Source: Blastomussa wellsi
Taxonomy: Eukaryota > Cnidaria > Anthozoa > Scleractinia > Plerogyridae
Assembly: GCA_947652115.1 (NCBI GenBank)
Contig: OX393570.1
Span: forward strand, 9,882,002 to 9,946,001
Direction: 5' to 3'
Length of the DNA: 64,000 nt
Positions 37,401 through 50,600 of this stretch are shown here, in pieces. Each line of letters opens with the position of its first letter. Position 1 is the stretch's first letter. Below the pieces are notes generated by a model, which was not told where the DNA came from, did no database searches, and worked only from the letters and a program-made list of their open reading frames with translations. A program made the position numbers and the translations under genes.

Positions 37401-40400
37401 ATAATCAAGAAAAATGATGGTTTTAAGAAGCATTATGAGGGGCAAACCTTAACCATAGAAAATGAAAATTATTTTGTTTTATCAACTCAACAATGAGGTT
37501 AGAAAGGCTAATTTAGATGAATACCAAATAATTTCAAGTTGCAGCCATTTATGGAATGGGTCTATTGGCCATTGTGGGTTTAAGAAGCACCTCCGTCTGT
37601 CTGTACCGCAGCTCCATAGGGCTCTTAAATACGCAAAGAATTGGTGGCGTATATGAAAGTGTTCACTTTATATCTAACGCTTCAAAATCTTTCAGATACT
37701 ACTGTAACATGGACGTCACCTCCTCCAGCTTGGAATCAGACGAGCCCAGATGACATTAGAACAGTTGAAATTCTAGTATTTAACAGAAGTACGCAAGTAC
37801 ATCTCAGGTGGAATTACACTTTGTCTTCTGTTTCAAAACTGCAAACAACCACATTTTCTGTTAACGATGGCAACCCCAATGATATTGGTGTTATATATCA
37901 CGCTAGTGATGCAACTGCCATATACAACAGAAATGATTACCGAACACGTTTTAACATTAGTAGAAGTGAGGTTGCCACCTTGATAATAAATGAAGCCACT
38001 GAAAGAGAAGAGACTACTTTTCAGTGCAAGCTTTCCACGCTGTCAAACCCATGGTCATACAGAATACGTCTCAAGTTGACAGGTAAAACTTTAACCATAC
38101 AGCTAACAAAATTTAAAAGTTATCGCGCTTCTCAACTCCAATCATATAAGACTCATGATAGGTGTGGTCTTATAAAGACTTTGTCAGCAGGTGCTCACAT
38201 ATGTTAGAGGGGCAGTGTACAGCTCGAGATGTTGAGAAAACGTTAATATTATGAACTTAAACAAAATTAATATAAAAATCTTGATGATATCAACTCTGGT
38301 TATAGTGACATCACACGAAAAATGTATTGCTCAGTTCAATTGTATATTTTTCTTTTCTATTGGACCCACAATGATATTTTTGGTATTGCGTCAATGTTAT
38401 ATTACTATTTACTATTTTGACTTGATAATAGCGGAAAACGTAGTTGGCTTTATAGAGTTTTACAAAATAAGAGGGGGGGGGGGGATTTTCTGATAAAGAA
38501 ATCTGTCACATCTCTCCTCTCGAATAGTTCTAGTGAATTAAATTATTTATGTGTATATCACGGTTCATGTCTAAGCATGACGTCAACTCACATAACCTGT
38601 ATGTTTTGACCTTGCAAGAGCTTCAACTACATTGGGATAAAGTACCTTCAAATCTAACAACTGTTGAAGAAGGCAGTAACATCACTCTTCGATGGACGTA
38701 TAGCTATACACTTGGCTTAACAGCGGTGACATTTCGACAGGCGGCGTTAACTGACCTTCGTAACAGCGATGAAGGAAAGACTATTGCAAGCAAACTGGGT
38801 GATGCGGACCTTTATGTGGATCCTGCTTATCGCAATCGAGATATCCATATACTGATTACTAAAGCATCGATGACAATTTTTGCAGCTCGTAGATCAGACA
38901 GTGGAAGGTACAAATTCCAGGTTGAAAGCAGAAGCAACAACAAACTTGGACAACTTTCAAGCATTGTGGACATTTCAGTGCAATGTAAGTTCTAACCAAT
39001 TTTTGGTTGTTTCTGTTCATGTGCGGTAGCAAGCACAATTTTCAGTCTCGCTCCGAACAGCACAAAAGAATCCTTGGCTTAATACATTTGAAATCCAAAT
39101 TTATTCTGAATTTCATTACAGTCGCTCAGCAATTCGAACGGCTGCCACAAAATAACCAGAATCTATGATCAGTTATCCACGCATTTTGTGTCTTGAAAAA
39201 GGTAGGTATAGTAGCTAAACTAATTAACTTCACTTTTGTTCTTGCTATTTTCAGTTGCCGCGAACTTAACTAACATAAGTCGTCACCGCACTGAACTTGA
39301 AGGATCCAACATCCAGTTATACTGTAAAGCATCTGGTAATCCAAAACCAAACATCACCTGGACCAGAGTGCTGGAAGATGGTAGCAATAGTTCAGTACTG
39401 CACCAGGGACCCACTTGGGATTTTCCAAACATCAACAGAACTGCTTCTGGGACGTACCACTGTACAGCTTACAATGGTATTGGAAATCCAGTTAGCCACA
39501 AAGTTCAACTGAGTGTTAGATGTAAGCACGTGTGACCTTTTTCCTTCTTAAAAAAAGCCAGAGCGCCGGCCGTCCAATTCGTATTTTATCCCTACTCAAC
39601 GTCCATGATAAGCCAGCCAACCACTGCCTCTTCTCTCTCTGCAACCAGGTGCGAGAGAATTGAGCCTAGAGTTTGTGTCTGATACATGCAATCAACTGCC
39701 TTATCTTGAGAAAGAAATCTTAATTTCTAATGTTTGTTTCGTGGTGTGTATAGTAGACAAGGAATTGTGCACAAATTACTGCCATAACAGCAAATTACTG
39801 CGATATCCTTTTAAACGTTTTCGTCGTAAGTCACGTCTCCCCGTTTGCGTTTGGCACTCTGAGGAGACCGAAAACGGTAGATTTAACGTGCTAGTTGATG
39901 TCGAAAAACTAGTTGCCTTTTCTGTGCCAGAGCGTCTGTCGACTCGCTTATTGCTGTACTAGCAACTTGGATTCATAATGACAATAAAATAATTATACTG
40001 CAGTAAACTGAGCCATTTGGTACACGAATGTAGGGAAAATTTATGGATTTTAATTTTTCTGTCTTCGATGCTACTTTTTTCCTTCTATACAGATCCTGCC
40101 ATGATTGTGAAATTTGCAAGCGAGCATAATGTTGCAGCTCAACAAAGTTTATCTCTTCACTGTCAAGCAGAAGGAAACCCTCATCCTACTTATACTTGGA
40201 CTCCATGTGAATCACAACGAAGTGTTTGTCATAACAGCAGGCTAAATATATCGGAAGTGTTCAATGACACTGTCTACACCTGTAAAGTGGCAAATGTTCT
40301 GGGAAATGATTCTAAAACTACCAGCGTTAGTAAGTTACAACATGATATTTGTCTGGTATTAGTTGTTCCATGTAATGACGTAGAGTATATGAAACAATTC

Positions 40401-41581
40401 ATATATATACAAACTGCGGATGCAGATGACGGTGTGAAATGAATTTCCAATTTAATTTAAACAATAAGTTCCGGTATAAAAGGGGCCTGGCTTGGCAATT
40501 CTCACGCCCAGTTTCGACCCAGTTGTCATTCAACCATCAAGGCATAAACAGCTGACAAACAACCCGCGCTTTTCTAAGGACAGTTACTTATTTTTGCAGA
40601 GAATGTTGTGTGTAAACTAATACCAAGCTAAATTCTCTTCTTGCTCTATGAGATTTTGAATCGTGTTTAGTTTGCAGGACGCGAATACCGAATACCGTGA
40701 CCTCCGCGAATACCGTGCGATGCTCCACCAACTGAGCTATGAAGCCACACATTGGGAACGTGCTCAATTTATTGAGTCTATATTTTCCCGGCCGTGAGGA
40801 GTGAAATGACGTAAAGTATATGAAATAATTCATAAAGTGTGGATGTAAGTGAAAGTGAGAGATGATCATCGCAGCGAAATGTTTCATTTATTAACGCAAG
40901 TTTGTTCCGGCCATCTGCCAACCCTCGTGTTCGGTTTTATTTAGAGCTTCGTTTATGGTCAATTCCAATAAGAAGAGTTTTAGTAAACACTAACGCTTTA
41001 TGGTACCGGATTAATGCTTGATATTAGTTGGTTATAGCAAACTATTGGTTATTATTACGTTGGTTATTATTGGTTATATCCAACTCGGCGCTACGCGCCT
41101 CGTTTGCTATCTATACCATCTCATATCCAACGCGCGCTCGTGGAATAATTGTTAAATATCTGTTCGTATCTGTTGTTCATTTTTGAAGTTTTTCGTTGAC
41201 CAGTGAAGGACCAATTTAGAGCCAATATAAACGGTAGAACTGTTTCGATGCTCAGGTAATACAAAAACACTATAAAACTGTTATCATGTAACACGATGTC
41301 TGATGCCGGTTAAGAACCTCGTAGAATATCTGGTGTTGTAGAGATTGTACTGTCTAAATCACCCCCTCGTAGCTACTAACCTTTTAGGGGAATTGCTTTA
41401 GGTTTCGACTATCATTATTTTCCAGTTATTCTACTGTGTCAGCCACGCAAAGGAGACTGCCTATTTCCAGGGAAAATCTGTTAAAATTGCAGCCGAATGG
41501 TTACACTGAGAAGAATAATCTTTTAAAATTGAAATATGCTTTTTTAAGTTTCTTGCTTTCCCTTTATTGTTCTGTTCGCTG

Positions 41582-41615
<34 letters not shown>

Positions 41616-44600
41616 GTTGCAACACTAACATTACTTACAACACTAACATACTTAAAATTATCTACATTACTTAACACTCACATAACTAACAATACTAAAA
41701 TCTACTTACTATCATACCAGCATTACTTACAGTATTTAATTACTAATTGACAATACACGTTACGTATCATTACATTCTGTTCGCTGGTTGCAAGCTTGTT
41801 TCTTTCCTATTCTTTCGAGGAAGTGGCGAGACGTACATCAACAACAACAACAAGCTTTATTACCAAATTAAACAAGTTAGACTCTATTCACAACATAATA
41901 TATTGGTACAGTTTTCTTTATAAAATGTAGTGTTCATGATTTCTTATGCTATATGTGTAGTATCTGTTATTCATGATGTGTATAGTCTAGAAAAGAGCGT
42001 GAGAAGACGTGCAACAAGTCGGCCCTTATAACTTTATAAACGACGATGTTTGCGATAACAAGTGGCTAAGTCGTGAGCAGCGGGGGACTTGGCGGTCGCT
42101 TTCAGAAAGTTTAGGTCTTGAAAAAACGTCTTCTTTTGCTATTTTTGCAGAAATCAGTAATTTTATATCTCGATTTTGTACTCAAAATGACGTATATTGT
42201 ACTTGCGGTCGACGAAGAGTCCCGGGGGTGGGGAATTGTCTTTTTCTGTGTGTCCGGGGGGGGGGTGGGGAATTGTCTTTTTCTGTTTGCCCGAGGGTGG
42301 GGAATGAGAAAAAAATGGCAAAAGCCCGGGGTTGTGCCCGGGGGAGGGTTGGTAACATGCAAAATTGGACCACGCATTAGAATGATAACATTTCAGGCAG
42401 GTTTGAAATCCGTCATAGAATAGGCCAGTTTCAAATCAGATTTTTAAATTCAAAAATTCAACTCAGAAAAGCGTGTTACACAGGTGCAAATATCTCAAAC
42501 TCACAGCATTTCTTGGTTTTGGTAAACTGGATCGCAACCTGTAACGTTTTCTTTTTCCTTTCTTTGATTTATGATAACTCAACAGTCATATCAGGCACTG
42601 TGATAAACGTGACACTAGTTATCACAAGTGAGAGTTGCACTGACGGAAAATACAGCCACCCCTTGTTATGGAGGGAACTACCTGAGACGGTAAGCTCGTC
42701 GTATTGTGGCACAATAACATATCTCCTTGTCAATACTATGGCAGATGTGTCTGTATTTGGTAAATTGACCTTTCTCGCGGTGTGCGAGAAATGCAGATTG
42801 CAGAAAGTAGCAGAATTCGTTAAATTAAACGTCGTGTTACATTATGGATAGCTAACCGCAAACAGGTTAACCGAAGTGCTGTTTGGGCTAACTGGAGTGA
42901 TATTTAGGCCTAATCGACCGGGAGTACCAGTCTGCCGGTCGGCAGTCTGCCTCGCTCTGTCGGACACCACCGTTACTCGTGGATTAATTCATTCGGTGTT
43001 CTTGGTTGTGTGTATTTCAAGAGTTATGTGTTATCTAATATGGCTTTGCGTATTTGTACGGTCACGTCCTTCCTCACAGTGATGCGGTGCAACTTCTGCC
43101 AGCTAACTTCCGCTTAAGCAATCCTCTGAATCTAGTTTCTCAATTGATTATCACAGTCTTTAAAAGGGATTAGAAGATTATGGTTAGGGACGATTTCTCT
43201 TGCCTATTAGTTTTCTGGTGTTTGTCTAGCAGGCTGATTGGTACAGTGAGGTCTTAGATGTACAAATCGTACATTCAGCATATTGTATATATTATATTTA
43301 TCATGTGCAAAGTGCTCGTGAACGTATAGAGTTTGCAGTTTGTAAACAGACTGATCAACAAACTGATTTACCATGATCTATCATATGTATCCGACAAACT
43401 GATCTGTTACTTATCTTTTAGATCGACAAGATATTTGCAAGTGAAAGTAGCTACAGCAGCACATCACTTTTAAATGTGAGGTATACAAACTGTTTCAGAC
43501 TTATAACTTATTCATTTTCAGTGACATTTGATTTGAAACTTTTTAATGTGCGCATCTTAGGTGTGGAAGTATAATTGTTGATTTGGCCCTGCAATTCAGC
43601 TCTACTGTAAAAGAAAGTAAAGTACTCTCGATACTTAAAGATGCTGCACAAAATGGAATGCTTGGAGATTTCAATGTGAGTGCCTCATCCATAATTGGTA
43701 CACGACCTCAAACTGGAACGACTGCCCCTACCGGATCTCCCGTCAGTAAGTTTTCTCTGTATATTTTGCTTTTTTTCCGGAATATTAGCGTCTATAGAGC
43801 GTTTTCACTCACGTGACAAGCAGCCATATTGGATTACCGAAACAAAAGACGATATTTGCATAAAAATGGAGTTCAATTCACGGATGATTGGCTTCGGACA
43901 CCAACATGGCCGCCGCTTCTTTGTTTTGGAACACCAATATGGTCGCCGTGACGTCATATGAAAAGGCTCTATAACTTCGATTAAAGTGCTAGAATGTGTC
44001 GGCTCACATAAGGCTCACAGAAATTCGACTGGAACCACCAGATATTGCTGTAACACTCAGAACCGACCCAGAGCGTTCGCCTACACGTCCTACTACACAG
44101 GATCGCTGTAAGAGTCTTCTCAATAAATCTCAGCCTTGTAGAACCTGTGAGTCATTTAGTCTTTAGTTTCACGGGTCTCTCCGCCACCGGAGCTGACGCC
44201 GCTACAAAGTGGCTTTGGGGACACATAATTTGATTCGCTGAAATTAAACAAAGGGAGCCCAATCTCCAAAGCCATTTAATAGCCATAGCCATTTAAAATC
44301 CCTTTGTCGTTAACACGTTTAAAACGGTAGATGTGACTAGGCTCCCTTTGTTAGATTTCAGCCAATCAAATCATGTGTCCCCAGAGACACTTGTTCCAAG
44401 TGCACAGGCTCAGCCGGCAAAGGGGGGCAAGTGGCTCTGGGACGAGGGAGGAACTTAGTATCAACTATCGGAAGTATCAATTTTGTCACTGTTTTTTAGC
44501 TAGTCACCAGTGCCACGCTTTATTTTTGTATTTTTTAAAATGTTTTGTAACAGTTATACCGGTAACCGTCACATCTGAAGATGTATGTTGAAGCATATGA

Positions 44601-47600
44601 AACGTCACGTTTATATAAATTTAGTAGACGATGCGTTGTCTATCGATAATAGGGAATTTAAGAAAACCACAACGGCAACGGGATCGGGAACGTCGCTATA
44701 CAAAAGGTTTAATAAGCAGAACAATGGATTTCCACACGCGTTATAGTTCTGGGTACATTTCTTTGCCGTCCGTTCCAAAACAACAACGTGAAATGACCAA
44801 ATTCTCGTTGTCTGGACAACGTGAACCCGAAGGCTAAATTGTTTAACTTTCTATTTCGAATTTATTGCGGTGTTCCAGATTCAGTTTTGAGATAGTTATG
44901 ACAGTAAGAAACAGACTAAATGACTTTAGAGTATCGCGAAAGTCGTAGGTAAAATATAGATTCTTTTTTTAAATCGACGTTGTTCTCGGCGTCGCCGTCG
45001 TGGTTTCTTAAATTCCCTAATGTTTGTAACCACCGTTTGTTTTCTTTTCCTTCTAAAGTTGAAATGGCCAAGGAACAGGAATATTTACGATGAGGCTTAC
45101 TTATCTTACACTTAAATTACCTTAAAAGACGAGGGCTTGTATTTTCTCTATGAAAGATAGGAGGTCCATATTGGGGTCCAGAAGGGGGTCCAGAAAATTA
45201 CGGGGATCCAGAAGGGGTCCATATGGGGTCAAGAAGGGGGTCAAATTTGGGGGGGGGGGGGGGTTCCACGTTTTGTACTGACCGTGCTAGAGTATAACCA
45301 TCACGGTGTCATGGACTGCAGCTACAAATGTAATGATCGATACTATTTCCATTGAGTGGTATATGACAAGCCATTACTATAAGAAGCGTATTGAGTACAA
45401 ATACACATGCAGAATACCCTCAGTGAATGGGTGAATTGCCTGTGACATTTCCTCGGCCAGTATTCGCAGCTGAACGCTACAGTTTCACCTCATTATTTAC
45501 GCGTTGTCCTGAAATTATAGCTTATTCAATTCTATAACCGGCCTTTATTTGCCGCATTTAGTGGTAACATGGTAAAGCGTATATACTGAGGACGGTAGAA
45601 TACAATTATATTTGTTACCAGCTGGGGATCAAATAATGTGAAAGTGTCTTATGTCGTCATAACGAAAAGTTCCACTGTTCTAAAACACCTCTATTCAGCC
45701 TTAATATACGATACAGGGAACTAACAATATCAATACAAAAACAATGTCTGTCAAGGTAGAATACTTTTTTGCTCTGTACGTGTGAATGTCTGCTGTCTCT
45801 CGTGACTGTTACATGTACGAATCTTACTTAATTCTTTTTTCATAAGGTAATACTATTCCCGTCCCAGACCAGGCTGGTGATGACAAACCCCTTGAAGACT
45901 GGATTATTGCCGTTATTGCCGCCATTGCTGGCGTCATTCTTATTACCATTGTTGTTCTTCTGCTTTATTGCTTTAAAATTCGCAAGAGTTCTGGTGGTAA
46001 GTCAAATCTCCGCAATATTGTCCATAACAGTGTTGAAACATTTTAACATTTTAATATAGGTTTTTGCTTAAAGAAAGTTGGAATTACCATTAAAATCACC
46101 ACGACTCTCTTTACCAGAACGTTAGAATTTCCCCAACTGAAACGGTGAGACAATACTTAAGGTCATATTTCAAAATGGTTTTTGGTATGCACTTCTGCAA
46201 GCTCCAATACCTACATTCCAATCCGAACAGTCCCAAACTTAGGCCCAGACTGTTTAAAATTGGCACACAAGCGTGCCGAGACCACTGGTGTAAATCTATC
46301 GATTTTATCTTTGTTTTTTTTCTTTATCCGGGCCCTTTTATCCTCTTGACAAAGTTTTGTCCAATTTTTTTAAGAATATATGAAAAAGGTTCACCGGTGT
46401 ATAATCTCATGCCCACAGACTGCAAAGTTGTGCGGCGCATTTCGATTAGAATGACAACGTAGCAGAATAAAAATAAAATATTAATTTGGATTACTTTAAA
46501 CCTCACATAATGAATAGAAACAACCCAATCCTGTAAAAAAGCAATATCGTGTTACTTTAGCTGATGGCGAAATTAAATAATAAAGAATACTGATCCGTAT
46601 TGTTTATTTTGTTTTCATGATTTCTTTAAAGCTGATGATATTGATATGTCGCCAACGTCAAGGTGAATAGTCCTTAGAATATTTTTCTAACAGTTTAGAA
46701 ACATTAGCTCCTTGTTTTCTTATAAATGTAATTTATTTTAAGGCTTAGCTTTTTGTCCGAAACAGTCAAAGCGTTTGCGTCACCTGTGCTGTAACCGAAA
46801 GGTGTGAAATTATTTTGTTTTAGGTCTGCAGCAGTCATTAGAATATTAATAAATGCATTACTTTTAAATCGAAAGGAAACGGTGAGCTCACCAAAGACTC
46901 AACACAAAATCGACAAAGGTCTCAGATAATGGCTCCCAAGGCTCAACAAATTTCCCCAGCCACAACTATAGAACATGTATTGAGACCCACAAGCGGCTAC
47001 GAACTTGCCTTATCAGCTAGTATTATTGCAACGGCAATAATACAGAAAACCATTTTGTCGGGTACAAGAACATGTAGCAATTGCATTGTTAGTATTTAAA
47101 GGAAACCTTTAATATTAATACAGAAAACCATTTTGTCGGGTACGAGAACATGTAACAACTGCATTGTTAGTATTTAAAGGAAACCTTTAATATTAATACA
47201 GAAAACCATTTTGTCGGGTACGAGAACATGTAACAACTGCATTGTTAGTATTTAAAGGAAACCTTTAATATTAATACAGAAAACCATTTTGTCGGGTACG
47301 AGAACATGTAACAACTGCATTGTTAGTATTTAAAGGAAACCTTTAATATTAATACAGAAAATAATTTCTTTTGAACTCAAATTGAGACATATTAAATTAA
47401 TATTCAGTTTACTTAAGTACTATTTCTTAAATGATTTCGAGAAATCATTTTTGCTGCTTTTTTATGAAGAAAATTGCCCATCAAATCCAACTGGAAACGA
47501 AATTGAAATCGTTAGGGTTTCTACTATCGATGAAAAGATTTAACACCAGTCACTCAAGAGAAGGTGGAAATGGTATATTGATATAAAAATTATCGGGTGC

Positions 47601-50600
47601 TCCACGATTGGTGGTAATTATTTTTTTCACTGTTTAGTTATGCTGTTGGTGGCCCTGAGGTGTCGAGGTCGATGGACAGGCGAAGGTATGGTTTTGAGTC
47701 AGTTGAGGATGATCCGTTCATTTTAGCTGCATCCACGCAGTCTCTGAACTCAACTGATGATGGAAAAAGGAGAAAGCATCCTGGTGTGAATTATGGATAC
47801 GCATCAACTGGTAGGAAAATGGCTTCTTTGGACTCCGGTTAACTTCCTTGCTACTTATGGTGTCTACGTTTGAGCACTGCAAATTTTTATCAACGAAAAA
47901 TTCTCTGCAGGCGTAGATAATGGGATCACATAATCAGCAGCGTTTACGGCGCCTACGATGAGATGCCGTAGCTAATTCAAAGGAGCGGGGTGAATAGGTT
48001 CGCGGATCAATGGATTTAGCCTTAAAAAGCACGCGGATTGCGGATTTCATCGAAAAATTAAACGGATTATTCGCGGATTTCGAAAATGCAGTGGATCACG
48101 GATTAGCTGATAATTTTAGCTCGGATTCTGGACTCTCCATGCCGTGAAGTTCGGATCGTGGCCTTGGCGTATCTTCAGTCTTTGTCTCAGTGTTATCGTT
48201 TTGTCCATTTTCTGTTTGGACGAGACCCAAACCACCGCCTTACATTAGAACTGCCGCAAAAAGAGCCAAAGAGACGAAGCCTCTTTAAAAATTGCCATCT
48301 ACCGTCCTTTCAGTGAAACTGTTACACAGAAAGTTTTCAAAGAATGTGGATGCGGATTTGAACGAAAATAGTGGCGGATTGTCGGATTTGTCTAAAAACT
48401 AGCACGGATTGGCGGATTCATGTACACCTATTCACCCCCTCTCAAAGGCATGCCACTAAAATAAACAAAAAAGTGAAAAGTCATAATAATCCTATTAACT
48501 CTAGTAAATTGCCTCCTAATTATTGGTGCCCTAAACTTAAATAGATTCATCAATTTAGAAGTCGTCTATGATAAAAACCATTTAAGTAGAAACGCCACCA
48601 TGATCTTTCACATTGGCAGTCTGTTATAAATTATTCAATTTAATCTTATTACATTTTCTTTAGATTCTGTCCATCATCAGCCTGAGATGCTTCTCAATCC
48701 AGGTTCACGTATATCGAGCAAGGGACCAATAGCACAGAGCATTGGGGAGCATGATGTCCAATCGTCATACCTGGTCAGAGGACCACAGATGGATTTGAAT
48801 ACACTCCCGCCTCACCTCGAACCGCCATCATTTGATGAAGCCATGCTCCGATCTGGAAGAAACCCAAAGACCAGGAAATCAACGGGAGACCTTACAGAGC
48901 CTAGACAGGGCAGATACGCAGGCGACAAGCCAATGCAGTCACAGGCAAAACCAACAATGTCATCGTTAGGGCCCCGAACTAACAAAGGCTTAAGGAAAGA
49001 GCCCCTTGATCCAACGGTTCCTTATGCTACGCCACAAAAGAAGATAAATTCCAATGGATTAGCACTTGGTAATATACCAAATTTATATAAAAAAACGAAA
49101 CCTCCTAACAGTGGGTGGGGCTCTTTTACATAAACTGTGTAATACCATCAAATCGAATGTAAACGGTTAACTGAATCATGGAATACTCATTGACGAATAG
49201 TTTTTTATCCAACGCATTGAATTTTTGTATTAAAAAAATAGCGAAAATAGCGACAATTGCGACCACTTTGAATGTAATGCACATTCTTTCATACCGTGAT
49301 TATCCAATCAGATAGTTCCGAGGACGGTTTCAAGTTGTCTTCTGACTGTCTTTGTGTGAATTATTAGCGATTACACTTTCAGACTCTTTTCTGTACGTAA
49401 AATTCCTCGCTTAATAACAAAATGATATATTCTGTATTCGTCATCATTTTTTTCAAAACAGGAATTTTGGTTGTATATGGGTCTTAATTAGAGATACAAA
49501 TTCTGGTATACAAGACACTGTTTTTGTTAACGTTTTATAAAGGGCCTTTGCCAAAGCACACACAAGATGAGAGATCCAGAGGATCAATGCTGCCACATCC
49601 GGAGGATTTACACCTGGATGATCCTTCCATTCTATCACCGAATGAAGAACCTCCCGACCTACCACCTCCAATCGTTATGTTACCTAGCAACGAAGCAGGA
49701 AGGAATGAAGATCCACGTAAGTTGATGTTTTGTTTTAGACTGAAAAACGATCTCTTGTCGCTTCGATCTTCTAAATGCGATCTTTTTAATCTATAGATTA
49801 TGATCTACCTGACAAAAATGCACCACCTGACTCAGACGTCACCAAGCCCAATCATTCGTCCTTCCCAGGCAGACGAAAACAGTTTAAGGTACAAATTGTG
49901 TTGATGCATAGTTAGCAATGTAGCCAACTTCACGTATGTTACTGGTTTATCATTGCCTCGTGAAGTGAACATTTCTCGTCACAGCGAGGTTACTTACCAT
50001 TACAAGACCTACAATCCCACGTATAGTTTTGGCTGAAGTTCATTGTGTAATTATCAGTTGTTACGCGTTGCAAGTCTTGATATTTCATACATAAAATATA
50101 AATAGCGTGACTTTCTTTGAAAGGCATATATCAAGAGATATATATGTATTACCTCGACACATTTCAATGATTTTTCTCTCTGAAGTGTTGTTAATTTTAG
50201 CTATTTTATTTTTAGTGATATACTTGTAAACTAGCTGGTGAGCCATTACCTCTCACCATTATAGCAAAGGGTTTATTCACATTAAACTTGCATTGCATAT
50301 TGCAATTGCGTGCATTGCATTGCGTATATGGGCATTATTCGGGTGGCGTACCCCGAGCCTCGAGTTCAAACGTTTGGGAACGACTTCCCGCGTGAGACTC
50401 AACATGGCCGCCGTGCGATTAAGGCCCATTGCACTGCGTGCATTGCATTGCTTGCGCGCATTGCATTGCATTGCATTGTGTGCACTGCATTGCATTCATT
50501 GCATTGCATGCATTGTCTTTTTTCAAACCATATAGCGAGTTAAAAAAGGCGCGATAAATTTTTATCATTGCAATATTTGGATGGAAATGTATGATGCGAA

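Larger units (their letters stand above)
31405..37695. other. Gene 2 intron 1
   Basis: 6.3 kb of repeats (CCGGAAT clusters, polypyrimidine tract, poly-G at 34837-34865, A/T runs at 34503-34620, the 36-kb palindrome). No Ig exon was recognised. Confidence 0.5.
40330..42585. other. Gene 2 intron between Ig and SEA exons
   Basis: Searched for an EGF exon like that of gene 1; none found. It holds a tRNA-like repeat, (TTA)n, a LINE tail and GGGTGGGGAATTGTC repeats near 42230-42300. Confidence 0.55.
43746..45846. other. Gene 2 intron before the transmembrane exon
   Basis: Contains two MITEs and a GGGGTCC repeat. The interval 45270-45840 shows nothing recognisable. Confidence 0.55.

Noticed and set aside
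40681..40748. Functional tRNA gene
   Set aside because: Only the A box is good; no intact B box, anticodon loop or acceptor pairing.
42009..42423. Three overlapping ORFs of 88-123 codons
   Set aside because: Created by GGGTGGGGAATTGTC low-complexity repeats in a gene 2 intron.
47039..47365. CRISPR-like repeat array
   Set aside because: Copies are directly adjacent with no unique spacers, in an animal gene intron; it is a minisatellite.
50277..50543. Cys/Ala/His-rich ORFs
   Set aside because: Produced by the GCATT repeat.
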